Assembly: GCF_001908375.1 (NCBI RefSeq)
Contig: NZ_CP017241.1
Coordinates: 1 to 60,000, forward strand
DNA length: 60,000 nt
Reading direction: 5' to 3'
DNA from: Rhizobium etli 8C-3
GTDB taxonomy: Bacteria > Pseudomonadota > Alphaproteobacteria > Rhizobiales > Rhizobiaceae
The position numbers and the translations under genes were made by a program. Below are positions 10,721-20,477 of this stretch, in pieces (within the stretch, counting starts at the first letter, position 1; each line of letters opens with the position of its first letter). Under the pieces are notes generated by a model, which ran no database searches, was not told the origin of the DNA, and saw nothing but the letters and a program-made list of their open reading frames with translations.

Positions 10721-11314
10721 TCAATTGGCAATGAATTTTCCGTTGAAAGCCACCTCCGAAAGCGGCATGCGCTGGCTTGGCACTTCGCGTGCTTGATTTC
10801 GCTCGGACAGGACGCTCTTGTCGCCAAGGCGGCCGACGGCTATCCCGGCCTCGACGCGATAGCCTTCCGGAATGGCGAAGGCTAGCCTGATTTCATCATG
10901 TTTGATTCCGCCCATGCCATGGGCGTAGAAGCCTGAAAAGCGTGCCTGCAGGGCGAGATGCCCCCAGGCGGCGCCAGCGTCGAACGAATGCGTATAACGC
11001 GGTTTGTTCTCTGAAAAAGCGCCACTGAAGCTGCGTGAGACAACAAAGATCAATGCGCAGGCATTCTTTGCCCATTCCTGGTTCGATTCGACAAGCAGGC
11101 CAAGATGCTTCTCGAAATGGTCCGTACCCTTAAGGGCGTAAATGAAGCGCCAAGGCTGCTGATTGCCGGAAGACGGCGCCCAGTGGGCTGCGTCCAGGAT
11201 CGTCAGCAATTGCTCCTCGGTCATGATTTCGCCGGTGAAAGCACGCGGCGACCAGCGATCGAGAAACATCGCATCGATCGGATATTCGGATGTGCGGCAA
11301 TTGGCTTCGGTCAT
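10721..11314 (-). CDS. Nitroreductase family FMN oxidoreductase
   Basis: A 197-residue nitroreductase-fold protein. The N-terminal RWSPRAFTGE motif (FMN phosphate binding), the HWAPSSGNQQPWRF loop and the C-terminal IAVGRLGD motif are typical. Members use FMN and NAD(P)H to reduce nitro compounds, quinones or other small molecules; the natural substrate cannot be told from the sequence. It is convergent with gyrB and divergent from the FAH-family gene, so it probably has its own promoter in 11315-11547. Confidence 0.85.
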   Translation of the reverse strand: MTEANCRTSEYPIDAMFLDRWSPRAFTGEIMTEEQLLTILDAAHWAPSSGNQQPWRFIYALKGTDHFEKHLGLLVESNQEWAKNACALIFVVSRSFSGAFSENKPRYTHSFDAGAAWGHLALQARFSGFYAHGMGGIKHDEIRLAFAIPEGYRVEAGIAVGRLGDKSVLSERNQAREVPSQRMPLSEVAFNGKFIAN

Positions 11315-11547
11315 ATTGTTTCCGGATAACGGTTGAGGGGCTGGAGCAAATGATATTGCCTGTCAACAGAACTTTGCAAGCAAACCCATTGCCGCAGCTC
11401 GTTATCACTTCATTCAATGCCGCCCGCCAATTCAGCCCCGGCGAAATTTTTGACAATGCGTACCGCTTCAGCAAAAAGCCGTAATGACACGCTTAGTCGA
11501 CTGGTCCATAGGTGATATCAGTCCGTTTTCGATGAGGAGGAGATTTT

Positions 11548-12390
11548 ATGAAGCTGATGCGCGTTGGCGAACCGGGCCGTGAAAAACCGGCGCTACTCGA
11601 TTCAGATGGCAGGATTCGCGACCTTTCGGCGCATGTTTCCGACATCGGTGGTGAGGCAATTTCGCCGGCCGGCCTGGCAAAAATCGCAGCGCTCGACGCC
11701 AAAAGCCTGCCGGAACTGGCTCCCGGCCGCATTGGTGCCTGTGTTGCAGGCACGGGCAAATTCATCTGTATTGGCCTGAATTTCTCTGATCACGCTGCCG
11801 AAACTGGCGCAACAGTCCCGCCGGAACCGATCATTTTCATGAAGGCCACCTCCGCGATTGTCGGACCCAACGACAACGTCGTCATCCCGCGCGGCTCCGA
11901 AAAGACTGATTGGGAGGTCGAGCTCGGCGTCGTGATCGGAAAGACCGCAAAATATGTCACCGAGGCTGAAGCGCTGGACTGCGTTGCCGGCTATTGTGTC
12001 TCCAACGATGTCTCGGAGCGCGCATTCCAGACGGAACGCTCCGGCCAGTGGACCAAGGGCAAATCCTGCGACACCTTCGGTCCGATTGGGCCATGGCTCG
12101 TGACCAAGGACGAGATCGCCGATCCGCAAAACCTCGCCATGTGGCTGAAGGTGAACGGCCAGACGATGCAGAACGGCTCGTCGAGGACCATGGTCTACGG
12201 GGTCGCATATCTGGTGTCTTATCTCAGCCAGTTCATGTCGCTGCACCCGGGCGATTTCATTTCCACCGGCACGCCGCCGGGCGTCGGCATGGGCTTGAAG
12301 CCGCCGCGTTATCTTAAGGCTGGCGATGTCGTCGAACTGGGAATCGAAGGCCTCGGCACGCAGAAGCAGACCTTTGTCGCGGATCGCTGA
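11548..12390 (+). CDS. Fumarylacetoacetate hydrolase family protein
   Basis: A 280-residue FAH-fold protein, often annotated as ureidoglycolate lyase or 2-hydroxyhepta-2,4-diene-1,7-dioate isomerase. Metal ligands fit E123 and E125 (in WEVELGVVIGK) and D154 (SNDVSERAFQ); the TGTPPGVGMG loop near residue 244 closes the active site. The fold splits C-C or C-N bonds of small oxo-acids. No purine or aromatic-catabolic neighbours are present, so the substrate stays open. A GAGGAG ribosome site lies 7 bases upstream. The 233-base gap before it contains a TTGACA at 11450 that may be its -35 box. Confidence 0.83.
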   Translation: MKLMRVGEPGREKPALLDSDGRIRDLSAHVSDIGGEAISPAGLAKIAALDAKSLPELAPGRIGACVAGTGKFICIGLNFSDHAAETGATVPPEPIIFMKATSAIVGPNDNVVIPRGSEKTDWEVELGVVIGKTAKYVTEAEALDCVAGYCVSNDVSERAFQTERSGQWTKGKSCDTFGPIGPWLVTKDEIADPQNLAMWLKVNGQTMQNGSSRTMVYGVAYLVSYLSQFMSLHPGDFISTGTPPGVGMGLKPPRYLKAGDVVELGIEGLGTQKQTFVADR

Positions 12391-12426
12391 AGCGGCCCGA
12401 TCTTTAACGATTGTGAGCGTATCATT

Positions 12427-12459
12427 TGCCGGGAATCAGATTTTCCGGCATTTCTTTTT
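12427..12459 (+). terminator. Rho-independent terminator of the FAH-family gene
   Basis: TGCCGGGAA and TTTCCGGCA form a stem of nine pairs, one of them G-T, with a 6-base loop, followed by TTTCTTTTT. It starts 36 bases after the stop codon and isolates the FAH gene from phaZ. Confidence 0.75.
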
Positions 12460-12590
12460 GCGTCGCGGATGCCTATGCTGCCTTGCAATAATAAATTAAC
12501 CTCAATTGAAGTGCCCGCAAACGATGGAAAGAAGTAGATGGCCTGCCTGACGGCGCTGTCCTTTCCGGCAAAAGAAAGGTGGCGCAACTC

Positions 12591-13862
12591 ATGTTTTATC
12601 AGCTCTATGAATTGAACCATGCAGCGATGGCGCCGTTCCGCGCTGCCGCTGATGCGATGAGGCTTGTTTATGCCAATCCGCTCAATCCTTTTTCGCAGAC
12701 GCCGTTTGGCCGCACGTTCGCCGCCAGTCTCGAGATGTTCGAACGCACGACGCGTCGCTACGGCAAGCCGGAGTTTGGACTGAAGGAAACGGTCGTTGGC
12801 GGCAACAAGACCAAAGTGCGTGAAGAGATCGTCTGGTCGCGTGCTTTCTGCAATCTCCTGCATTTTGCGCGCACCACGCCTTCGGCCCACCGCGACCCCC
12901 GAATCTTGATCGTTGCACCGATGTCCGGTCACTATGCAACGCTGCTTCGCGGTACGGTCGAAGCGCTGCTTCCAAGCGCCGATATCTACATCACCGACTG
13001 GGTCGATGCCCGCATGGTGCCGATGACGGAAGGCACCTTCGATTTCGATGACTATGTCGACTATGTCATCGAGATGCTGCACTTTCTCGGCCCCGACACG
13101 CATGTCATTGCCGTGTGCCAGCCTTCCGTGCCTGTGCTGGCTGCCGCCGCCGTCATGGAAGAGGCAAACGACCCGTTGTCGCCATCGTCGATGACGCTGA
13201 TGGGCGGACCAATCGATACCCGCATCAATCCGACAGCGGTCAATAAACTCGCGGAAGAAAGACCGCTTACGTGGTTTGCCGAAAACGTCATCATGAATGT
13301 GCCCTGGCCGCAACCAGGCTTCATGCGCCCCGTCTATCCGGGTTTCCTGCAGCTTTCGGGCTTCATGTCGATGAACCTCGACCGGCACGTGGTCGCTCAC
13401 AAGGAGTTCTTCATGCATCTTGTGAAGAACGATGGGGAGCCTGAAAAGCACCGCGATTTCTACGACGAGTATCTTGCCGTGATGGACCTGACCGCTGAAT
13501 TCTACCTGCAGACGGTCGACCAGGTGTTCATGAAGCACTCGTTGCCGAAGGGCGAGTTGGTTCATCGTGGCAAGCGCGTCGATCCGGCCGCAATCCGCAA
13601 TGTCGCGCTGCTGACGGTGGAGGGTGAGAACGACGACATATCCGGTGTGGGCCAGACGAAGGCGGCGCAGACGATCTGTGTCAACATCCCCGACGACATG
13701 CGCATGCACTACCTTCAGCCCGACGTCGGCCACTACGGCGTCTTCAACGGATCCCGCTTCCGCCGCGAGATCGCGCCGCGTATCGTCAACTTCGTCCGTG
13801 AACACTCTCGTTCAGGAAAACTGAGCGTAAAGCGCGTCATCCGGGGCGGCAAATCCGCCTGA
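12591..13862 (+). CDS. phaZ: Intracellular polyhydroxyalkanoate depolymerase PhaZ
   Basis: A 423-residue alpha/beta hydrolase of the intracellular PHB depolymerase family, which mobilises amorphous PHB granules to 3-hydroxybutyrate when carbon is short. The nucleophile is the cysteine C176 in AVCQPSVP, in place of the serine of typical lipases and as in Ralstonia PhaZ. The APMSGHYATLLRG oxyanion-hole segment is at about 109-121 and the C-terminal histidine in DVGHYGVF. I use the ATG at 12591 (AGGTGG upstream) rather than a GTG at 12579, because the family starts MFYQLYELNH. PHB storage is common in rhizobia and fits glcB and pckA in the same window. Confidence 0.92.
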   Translation: MFYQLYELNHAAMAPFRAAADAMRLVYANPLNPFSQTPFGRTFAASLEMFERTTRRYGKPEFGLKETVVGGNKTKVREEIVWSRAFCNLLHFARTTPSAHRDPRILIVAPMSGHYATLLRGTVEALLPSADIYITDWVDARMVPMTEGTFDFDDYVDYVIEMLHFLGPDTHVIAVCQPSVPVLAAAAVMEEANDPLSPSSMTLMGGPIDTRINPTAVNKLAEERPLTWFAENVIMNVPWPQPGFMRPVYPGFLQLSGFMSMNLDRHVVAHKEFFMHLVKNDGEPEKHRDFYDEYLAVMDLTAEFYLQTVDQVFMKHSLPKGELVHRGKRVDPAAIRNVALLTVEGENDDISGVGQTKAAQTICVNIPDDMRMHYLQPDVGHYGVFNGSRFRREIAPRIVNFVREHSRSGKLSVKRVIRGGKSA

Positions 13863-14006
13863 GTTAGGGAATGCTGATTTAACCTTTCCTGTTCAAGGCC
13901 TTGTCCGATTTCGCGGGCAATCGTCTTGAAGGGTTGGCCGGCGGTAACCACATCGATTTTCAGCGTTCGGCATTTTGCCGGGCGCAGAAAGCGAGGATAC
14001 CGCACG

Positions 14007-14441
14007 ATGAACCAGTCAGCATTGCTTCGCCCGGATTGGACTCCGGCTACCGTTGCGTTGATGGTGCTCGGCTTCGTGGTCTTCTGGCCTCTGGGCCTGG
14101 CCATGCTTGCCTACATCATCTTCGGCGAGCGCCTTCGCGGTTTCAAGCGCGAAGCGAATAAGGCGACTGACGGCTTCTTTGCCGGCTGCCGCCGTTCGCA
14201 TGGCCGCTACCGCCCGCATTTTTCGACCGGCAACGTCGCCTTTGACGATTGGCGGAAGGCCGAGCTTGACCGCCTCGAGGAAGAGCGCCGTAAGCTCGAT
14301 GAAATGCGCGAGGAATTCGACACCTATATGCGCGAGCTTCGCCGCGCCAAGGATCAGGAAGAATTCGACCGTTTCATGCGCGACCGAAAGAATACAAAGC
14401 GCCATGACAATGGCCCGGTTGCCGAATTTCAGGCGCCTTAG
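14007..14441 (+). CDS. DUF2852 small membrane protein
   Basis: A 144-residue protein with one transmembrane segment (about residues 14-37, WPLGLAMLAYIIFG at its end). An Arg-rich linker and a charged heptad-like helix follow, from about residue 75 to 130, rich in Glu, Arg and Lys and likely a coiled coil. It matches the DUF2852 family, found mostly in alphaproteobacteria, of unknown function. I use the ATG at 14007, which places the membrane segment near the N-terminus; an ATG at 13926 would add 27 residues with no family support. It stands alone, 144 bases after phaZ and before a strong terminator. Confidence 0.78.
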   Translation: MNQSALLRPDWTPATVALMVLGFVVFWPLGLAMLAYIIFGERLRGFKREANKATDGFFAGCRRSHGRYRPHFSTGNVAFDDWRKAELDRLEEERRKLDEMREEFDTYMRELRRAKDQEEFDRFMRDRKNTKRHDNGPVAEFQAP

Positions 14442-14464
14442 CGTGTCAGCCAGATGATCAGCAG

Positions 14465-14489
14465 ACCGGCATCGGCGATGCCGGTTTTT
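14465..14489 (+). terminator. Rho-independent terminator after the DUF2852 gene
   Basis: ACCGGCATC, GGC loop, GATGCCGGT: a perfect 9-bp stem followed by TTTTT on the plus strand, 23 bases after the stop. Confidence 0.87.
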
Positions 14490-14530
14490 CTTTGCCCGGA
14501 TTTGTTGCGAATCGTATAGAAAAAGCGTTG

Positions 14531-15295
14531 ATGTTTCCGCTCCTTTCCAAGCCGCGACGTACTGCCGCGAGAAAACCTGCTCCGCCCGAAAGGCGGACGC
14601 TGGACGTCGCGGGCAGGCTGATGCCGCTCACGATCAAGCAACATGATCGCGCAACCCGTATCACGTTGCGAATCGAGCCGGGCGGCCGGGCGCTGAAAAT
14701 GACGGTTCCGAAGGGCCTTGCCCAGCGCGAGGTCAACGCCTTTCTCGACCGTCATCAGGGATGGCTGTTGACGAAACTGGCAAAGTTCTCGGTCGACAAC
14801 ACACTGCACGATGGCGGCGAGATCCTGCTGCGCGGCATCAAGCACAGGATCGAGCATACCGGCAGTCTGCGCGGCCTGACCGAGGCACTCATGGTCGGCG
14901 ACCGTCATGTGCTGAAGGTCAGTGGCCTGCCGGAACATCTTGGCCGCCGGATCGCAGCCTTTCTGAAGAAGGAGGCGCGCTCCGATCTCGAGCGCCTTGC
15001 CCACTTCCACGCACGTTCGATCAAGGCGCCGATCAAGTCGATTTCCATGAAGGACACGCGCAGCCGTTGGGGATCGTGCTCGTCGGAAGGAAACTTGAGC
15101 TTTTCCTGGCGCATCGTCATGGCGCCGGCCTCGGTGATCGATTATCTGGCGGCCCACGAGGTGGCGCATCTCAGAGAAATGAATCACGGCCCGCATTTTT
15201 GGGCGCTTTGCGAAAAGCTCTGCCCGCATATGGAGGACGCGAAATCCTGGCTGAAACGCTACGGAAGCCAGTTACACGCAATCGACTTTGATTGA
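14531..15295 (+). CDS. YgjP-like metallopeptidase (DUF45, SprT-like fold)
   Basis: A 254-residue protein of the YgjP/DUF45 family. The zincin motif HEVAH is at residues 209-213 with a third ligand H222 in NHGPHFW. The conserved RSRWGSCS motif before it (177-184) is characteristic. Proteins of this family resemble SprT and WLM peptidases linked to DNA-protein crosslink repair, but YgjP itself has no agreed role. An ATG at 14492 is in frame, but it sits against the upstream hairpin, so I prefer 14531; neither has a good ribosome site. The gene stands alone upstream of trpF. Confidence 0.82.
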   Translation: MFPLLSKPRRTAARKPAPPERRTLDVAGRLMPLTIKQHDRATRITLRIEPGGRALKMTVPKGLAQREVNAFLDRHQGWLLTKLAKFSVDNTLHDGGEILLRGIKHRIEHTGSLRGLTEALMVGDRHVLKVSGLPEHLGRRIAAFLKKEARSDLERLAHFHARSIKAPIKSISMKDTRSRWGSCSSEGNLSFSWRIVMAPASVIDYLAAHEVAHLREMNHGPHFWALCEKLCPHMEDAKSWLKRYGSQLHAIDFD

Positions 15296-15371
15296 GCCTT
15301 CAGCCGCGGGAAATTAAGCCTTGGTCGCAAATTGGCTCGACTCTTTTGCCTTTTCGTGTCACTTCGCTGCC

Positions 15372-16040
15372 ATGAAACCCGATATCAAAATCTGCGGCCT
15401 GAAGAGCGCTGAAGCGATCGAGCGCGCGGTGAGCCGCGGCGCAAGCCATATCGGATTTATCTTCTTCGAGAAAAGCCCTCGATATGTCGAGCCGGACGTT
15501 GCCGGAAAGCTTGCCGATCCGATCCGCGGGAAAGCGAAGATCGTCGCCGTCACGGTCGATCCGACCAATGACGAACTCGATGAAATCGTTTCGCTTTTGA
15601 AGCCGGACATCATCCAGCTTCACGGCAACGAGAGCCCGGAGCGCGCCTTGACGATAAAGGCCGTCTACGGTGTGGCGATCATGAAGGTCTTCTGCGTTCG
15701 CAGCGCCGATGATCTGAAGCGGGTTGACGCTTATATTGGGATAGCCGACCGGTTTCTGTTCGACGCCAAGCCGCCGAAAGGATCGGAACTGCCCGGCGGC
15801 AACGGGATTTCCTTCGATTGGAGCCTCCTCGGCCGGCTTGACGATGGCCTGAATTACATGCTTTCCGGTGGGTTGAACAAGGACAACGTCGCCGAAGCGC
15901 TGGCGATCTCCAAGGCGCCCGGTCTCGACGTGTCTTCCGGCGTCGAAAGTGCACCTGGCGTGAAGAGCGTTGCCATGATCGATGATTTTTTCGATGCGGT
16001 CGCGAAGGCTTGCGAGCCTGAAACGGTCTCAGGGAGTTGA
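15372..16040 (+). CDS. trpF: Phosphoribosylanthranilate isomerase
   Basis: A 222-residue (beta/alpha)8 enzyme that isomerises phosphoribosylanthranilate to CdRP in tryptophan synthesis. The N-terminus [12 protein letters not shown] carries the catalytic cysteine (KICGL), and the [10 protein letters not shown] and [10 protein letters not shown] motifs are present, with the LSGGLN phosphate loop near the end. I use the ATG at 15372; an upstream start at 15321 would add 17 residues not found in the family. It leads the trpF-trpB-trpA-accD-folC cluster, common in alphaproteobacteria. Confidence 0.93.
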   Translation: MKPDIKICGLKSAEAIERAVSRGASHIGFIFFEKSPRYVEPDVAGKLADPIRGKAKIVAVTVDPTNDELDEIVSLLKPDIIQLHGNESPERALTIKAVYGVAIMKVFCVRSADDLKRVDAYIGIADRFLFDAKPPKGSELPGGNGISFDWSLLGRLDDGLNYMLSGGLNKDNVAEALAISKAPGLDVSSGVESAPGVKSVAMIDDFFDAVAKACEPETVSGS

Positions 16041-16042
16041 GA

Positions 16043-17263
16043 GTGAACCAGACGCTAAAACCGAATTCCTTCCGTTCCGGTCCCGATGAGGATGGCCGTT
16101 TCGGCATCTACGGCGGCCGTTTCGTCGCCGAAACGCTGATGCCGCTGATCCTCGACCTGCAGGAGGAATGGAACAAGGCGAAGGACGATGCAGAATTCCA
16201 GGCGGAATTGAAGCATCTTGGCCGCCACTACATCGGCCGCCCGAGTCCGCTTTATTTCGCTGAGCGCCTGACGGCGGAGCTTGGCGGCGCGAAGATCTAT
16301 TTCAAGCGCGAAGAACTGAACCATACGGGTTCGCACAAGATCAACAACTGCATCGGCCAGATCCTGCTTGCCAAGCGCATGGGCAAAACGCGCATCATCG
16401 CTGAAACCGGTGCGGGCCAGCATGGTGTCGCCTCTGCGACGGTCGCCGCTCGCTTTGGCCTTCCCTGCGTCGTCTATATGGGTGCGACGGACGTCGAGCG
16501 TCAGGCACCGAACGTTTTCCGCATGAAGCTGCTTGGCGCCGAGGTGAAGCCGGTGACGGCAGGTCACGGCACGCTGAAGGATGCGATGAACGAAGCGCTG
16601 CGCGACTGGGTCACCAATGTCGATGACACCTACTATCTGATCGGCACCGCAGCCGGCCCGCATCCCTATCCGGAGATGGTTCGCGATTTCCAGGCGGTTA
16701 TCGGCACGGAAGCCAAGGAGCAGATGCTGGAAGCCGAAGGACGACTACCGGATCTCGTCATCGCTGCAGTTGGTGGCGGTTCCAATGCAATTGGCATCTT
16801 CCATCCGTTCCTGGACGACGAAGGCGTAAAGATCGTCGGCGTCGAAGCCGGCGGCAAGGGTCTGCAAGGCGATGAGCATTGCGCTTCTATCACGGCCGGC
16901 TCGCCGGGCGTCCTTCACGGCAATCGCACGTATCTGCTGCAGGACGGCGATGGTCAGATCAAGGAGGGTCACTCGATTTCGGCCGGCCTCGATTATCCCG
17001 GCATCGGCCCGGAGCATTCCTATCTGAACGACATTGGCCGCGTCGAATACGTGCCGATCATGGATCACGAGGCGCTCGATGCTTTCCAGACGCTGACCCG
17101 CCTCGAGGGCATCATTCCGGCGCTTGAGCCGTCGCATGCACTGGCCGAAGTCATCAAGCGCGCGCCGAAAATGGGCAAGGACGAGATCATCCTGATGAAC
17201 CTCTCCGGCCGCGGCGACAAGGACATCTTCACTGTCGGCAAGATTCTGGGAATGGGTGTGTAA
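16043..17263 (+). CDS. trpB: Tryptophan synthase beta chain
   Basis: A 406-residue PLP enzyme that joins indole, channelled from TrpA, to serine to make tryptophan. The PLP lysine is K99 in HTGSHKINN, and the glycine-rich phosphate loop is in VGGGSNAIG. The start is a GTG at 16043, two bases after the trpF stop, with GGGAG six bases upstream; a TTG at 16037 is less likely. It is followed by trpA after 3 bases. Confidence 0.95.
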   Translation: MNQTLKPNSFRSGPDEDGRFGIYGGRFVAETLMPLILDLQEEWNKAKDDAEFQAELKHLGRHYIGRPSPLYFAERLTAELGGAKIYFKREELNHTGSHKINNCIGQILLAKRMGKTRIIAETGAGQHGVASATVAARFGLPCVVYMGATDVERQAPNVFRMKLLGAEVKPVTAGHGTLKDAMNEALRDWVTNVDDTYYLIGTAAGPHPYPEMVRDFQAVIGTEAKEQMLEAEGRLPDLVIAAVGGGSNAIGIFHPFLDDEGVKIVGVEAGGKGLQGDEHCASITAGSPGVLHGNRTYLLQDGDGQIKEGHSISAGLDYPGIGPEHSYLNDIGRVEYVPIMDHEALDAFQTLTRLEGIIPALEPSHALAEVIKRAPKMGKDEIILMNLSGRGDKDIFTVGKILGMGV

Positions 17264-17266
17264 GTC

Positions 17267-18106
17267 ATGACCGCACGTATGGATAAACGCTTTGCCGATC
17301 TGAAGACCGAAGGCCGCCCGGCGCTCGTAACCTATTTCATGGGCGGCGACCCGGACTACGAGACCTCGCTCGGCATCATGAAGGCGTTGCCGGAAGCCGG
17401 TTCCGATGTCATCGAACTCGGCATGCCGTTTTCCGATCCGATGGCCGATGGTCCGGCAATCCAGATGGCTGGCCAGCGCGCGCTAAAGGGCGGACAGACG
17501 CTCAAGAAGACGCTGCAGCTGGCAGCCGATTTTCGTAAGAGCGACAACTCGACGCCGATCGTGATGATGGGCTATTACAATCCCATCTACATCTACGGGG
17601 TCGAAAAGTTCCTCGACGATGCGCTCGCATCGGGCATCGACGGCTTGATCGTCGTCGATCTTCCGCCGGAAATGGATGACGAGCTTTGCATTCCAGCGAT
17701 CAGGAAGGGCATCAATTTCATCCGTCTGGCAACGCCGACGACCGATGACAAGCGCCTTCCGACGGTTCTTAAGAACACGTCTGGCTTTGTCTACTACGTT
17801 TCCATGAACGGCATCACCGGTTCGGCTCTGCCTGATCCTTCGCTCGTTTCAGGGGCCGTGAAGCGGATCAAGCAGCATACCAGTCTGCCCGTTTGCGTCG
17901 GTTTCGGCGTCAAGACCGCCGATCACGCCAAGGTCATCGGCAGCTCCGCCGATGGCGTCGTGGTTGGTACGGCCATCGTCAACCAGGTGGCGACGAGCCT
18001 GAGCCGCGACGGAAAGGCCACGGCAGATACAGTCCAGGCGGTGGCCACCCTCGTTCGGGGTCTTTCATCCGGAACGCGTTCGGCGCGCCTTGTTGCTGCC
18101 GAATAG
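17267..18106 (+). CDS. trpA: Tryptophan synthase alpha chain
   Basis: A 279-residue TIM-barrel subunit that cleaves indole-3-glycerol phosphate to indole and glyceraldehyde 3-phosphate. The catalytic pair is E50 ([11 protein letters not shown]) and D61 (MADGP), matching E49 and D60 of E. coli. The phosphate-binding loop GFGVKTADH is also present. It starts 3 bases after trpB and is separated from accD by 39 bases that carry the accD ribosome site. Confidence 0.95.
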   Translation: MTARMDKRFADLKTEGRPALVTYFMGGDPDYETSLGIMKALPEAGSDVIELGMPFSDPMADGPAIQMAGQRALKGGQTLKKTLQLAADFRKSDNSTPIVMMGYYNPIYIYGVEKFLDDALASGIDGLIVVDLPPEMDDELCIPAIRKGINFIRLATPTTDDKRLPTVLKNTSGFVYYVSMNGITGSALPDPSLVSGAVKRIKQHTSLPVCVGFGVKTADHAKVIGSSADGVVVGTAIVNQVATSLSRDGKATADTVQAVATLVRGLSSGTRSARLVAAE

Positions 18107-18145
18107 TGTTCCCACATTGGCTGTAGTCAATCAGGAGTTTTCGAC

Positions 18146-19048
18146 TTGAACTGGATCACCAACTACGTTCGCCCGCGCATCAATTCAATGCTGGGCCGTC
18201 GCGAAGTGCCGGAGAACCTCTGGATCAAGTGCCCGGAAACGGGCGAGATGGTCTTCCACAAGGATTTGGAAGACAACAAGTGGGTTATTCCGGCTTCGGG
18301 CTATCACATGAAAATGCCGGCAAAGGCACGTCTTGCCGACCTTTTCGACAACGGTGAATACGAGTCGCTGCCGCAGCCGAAGGTCGCGCAGGATCCGCTG
18401 AAATTCCGTGATTCCAAGAAATACACGGATCGCCTCAAGGACAGCCGCCTCAAGACAGAACAGGAAGACACGATCCTTGCTGGCGTCGGCAAGGTTCGTG
18501 GCCTGAAGCTCGTCGCCGTCGTGCACGAGTTCAACTTCATGGGAGGTTCGCTCGGCATTGCTGCCGGTGAGGCGATCGTCAGAGCTTTCGAGCGTGCGAT
18601 TTCCGAAAAGTGCCCGCTCGTCATGTTCCCGGCTTCCGGCGGCGCGCGCATGCAGGAAGGCATCCTTTCGCTGATGCAACTGCCGCGCACGACCGTTGCC
18701 GTTGATATGCTGAAGGAAGCTGGCCAGCCGTATATCGTCGTTCTCACTAACCCGACCACGGGCGGCGTAACGGCGTCCTACGCGATGCTGGGCGATCTGC
18801 ATCTGGCAGAGCCGGGCGCTGAAATCTGCTTCGCCGGCAAGCGCGTCATCGAGCAGACGATCCGCGAGAAGCTCCCGGAAGGCTTCCAGACCTCGGAATA
18901 CCTGCTCGAACATGGAATGGTCGACATGGTCGTCAAGCGGCATGATATTCCGGAAACGCTTGCGCGTGTGCTGAGCATCTTGACCAGGAAGCCCGCCAAC
19001 TCGGTTACGGCGAATGGCGGTGCGATCGCAATCGCAGCAAGCGCCTGA
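18146..19048 (+). CDS. accD: Acetyl-CoA carboxylase carboxyltransferase beta subunit
   Basis: A 300-residue AccD that, with AccA, transfers CO2 from carboxybiotin to acetyl-CoA to make malonyl-CoA. The crotonase-fold body is intact ([35 protein letters not shown]). The N-terminal zinc ribbon is not: of the four cysteines in E. coli (CxxC..CxxC) only C29 remains, and the others are replaced by T32, I48 and S51. The start is TTG at 18146 with AGGAG upstream. The placing after trpA and before folC is typical of alphaproteobacteria. Confidence 0.93.
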   Translation: MNWITNYVRPRINSMLGRREVPENLWIKCPETGEMVFHKDLEDNKWVIPASGYHMKMPAKARLADLFDNGEYESLPQPKVAQDPLKFRDSKKYTDRLKDSRLKTEQEDTILAGVGKVRGLKLVAVVHEFNFMGGSLGIAAGEAIVRAFERAISEKCPLVMFPASGGARMQEGILSLMQLPRTTVAVDMLKEAGQPYIVVLTNPTTGGVTASYAMLGDLHLAEPGAEICFAGKRVIEQTIREKLPEGFQTSEYLLEHGMVDMVVKRHDIPETLARVLSILTRKPANSVTANGGAIAIAASA

Positions 19049-19079
19049 TAGAAATGAGCCTGCTTGGGCAGGGTGGTGA

Positions 19080-20432
19080 ATGATACCCAGGGGCCAGACT
19101 GCAGTGAGTGAAGCAGCGCAGGAGATCGATAAGCTCATGGGATTGCATCCCAAGGGCTTCGATCTTTCCCTCGATCGCATCACCCGCCTTCTCGACGTTC
19201 TCGGCAACCCGCACCACCGGCTGCCGCGGGTCATTCACGTTGCCGGAACGAATGGCAAAGGTTCGGTCACGGCCTTTTGCAGGGCATTGCTGGAAGCCGG
19301 TGGCTACGGCGTCCATGTCCACACCTCGCCACATCTGGTCAACTGGCATGAGCGTTATCGGATCGGACTTAAGGGCGGTCGGGGCCAGTTTGTCGATGAT
19401 GCGGTTTTTGCAGAAGCGCTTCGGCGTGTTGCTGAAGCGAATGCCGGCCAGAAAATCACGGTCTTCGAAATCCTGACGGCGGTAACTTTCCTGCTCTTTT
19501 CCGAGCATCCGGCCGATGCGGCAATCATCGAGGTCGGCCTCGGCGGACGGTTCGATGCGACAAACGTCATCTCCGATCCGGCCGTTTCGGTCATCATGCC
19601 GATCTCGCTTGATCATCAGCCCTATCTCGGCGACCGCGTCGAACTGATTGCGGCTGAAAAGGCCGGCATCATGAAGAGCGGGCATGCCGTGGTGATCGGC
19701 CATCAGGAATATGACGCAGTCCTGGATGTCCTGATGTCGACTGCCGAGCGCTTGCATTGCCCAACCGCTGTCTTCGGCCAGGATTACATGGCGCATGAGG
19801 AATATGGCCGACTCGTCTATCAGGACGAATTCGGTCTCGCCGATCTGCCGTTGCCACGCCTTCCCGGCCGCCATCAATATGCCAACGCGGCGGCAGCGAT
19901 CCGCGCCGTCAAGGCAGCAGGTTTTGTCGTCACCGAAGCGATGATGGAAAAGGCCATGAATTCCGTGGAATGGCCCGGCCGTCTTCAACGGCTGACCGAT
20001 GGCCGCCTTATCCCACACGCCCCGGCCGGTGCCGAAATCTGGGTCGATGGTGGCCATAATCCCGGTGCTGGCGAAGTTATCGCCGAGGCCATGGCAAACT
20101 TCGAGGAAAAACAGCCGCGGCCGCTCTACCTCATAACCGGCATGATCAATACCAAGGATCCGGTCGGCTATTTCAGGGCTTTCGTCGGGCTTGCGGAAAA
20201 GGTCTTCTGCGTGCCGATCCGTGGCAGCGATGCGATGATCGATCCCGTGATCCTGTCAAATTCTGCCTATGATGCAGGCCTTGTCGCAGAGCCGATGGCC
20301 ACCGTCGGTGAAGCGTTGGACGCGATCAAGGAGATCCTTGATCCGCAGGCTCCGGCGCCAAGAATACTGATCGGCGGGTCGCTCTATCTCGTCGGCGATG
20401 TTCTTGCCGACAACGAGACCCCTCCGAAATGA
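19080..20432 (+). CDS. folC: Bifunctional folylpolyglutamate / dihydrofolate synthase
   Basis: A 450-residue Mur-ligase-fold enzyme that adds glutamate to dihydropteroate and to folates. The P-loop VAGTNGKGSV is at residues 54-63. The Mur-type IEVGLGGRFDATN motif and the C-terminal VDGGHNPGAGEV (ligand site) are in place. The ATG at 19080 follows AGGGTGG; a GTG at 19104 is a possible alternative. It ends directly at the bidirectional hairpin shared with trxA. Confidence 0.93.
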   Translation: MIPRGQTAVSEAAQEIDKLMGLHPKGFDLSLDRITRLLDVLGNPHHRLPRVIHVAGTNGKGSVTAFCRALLEAGGYGVHVHTSPHLVNWHERYRIGLKGGRGQFVDDAVFAEALRRVAEANAGQKITVFEILTAVTFLLFSEHPADAAIIEVGLGGRFDATNVISDPAVSVIMPISLDHQPYLGDRVELIAAEKAGIMKSGHAVVIGHQEYDAVLDVLMSTAERLHCPTAVFGQDYMAHEEYGRLVYQDEFGLADLPLPRLPGRHQYANAAAAIRAVKAAGFVVTEAMMEKAMNSVEWPGRLQRLTDGRLIPHAPAGAEIWVDGGHNPGAGEVIAEAMANFEEKQPRPLYLITGMINTKDPVGYFRAFVGLAEKVFCVPIRGSDAMIDPVILSNSAYDAGLVAEPMATVGEALDAIKEILDPQAPAPRILIGGSLYLVGDVLADNETPPK

Positions 20433-20460
20433 GAAAAGCCCGGTCGGAACCGGGCTTTTC
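20433..20460. terminator. Bidirectional terminator folC / trxA
   Basis: GAAAAGCCCGG and CCGGGCTTTTC form an 11-bp perfect stem with a 6-base loop. T runs follow on both strands, so it serves folC and the convergent trxA. Confidence 0.9.
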
Positions 20461-20477
20461 TGTGAATATGCAATGAA

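Noticed and set aside
12496..12511. TTAA-N7-TGAA upstream of phaZ as a CtrA site
   Set aside because: One half is imperfect and there is no cell-cycle context; too weak to annotate.
13386..13391. CACGTG core inside phaZ, possible third parS
   Set aside because: The flanks do not match the parS arms; likewise for CACGTG at 38281-38286 and 47867-47872.
12309..13805. 498-residue minus-strand frame opposite phaZ
   Set aside because: phaZ on the plus strand has intact family motifs; the antisense frame has none.
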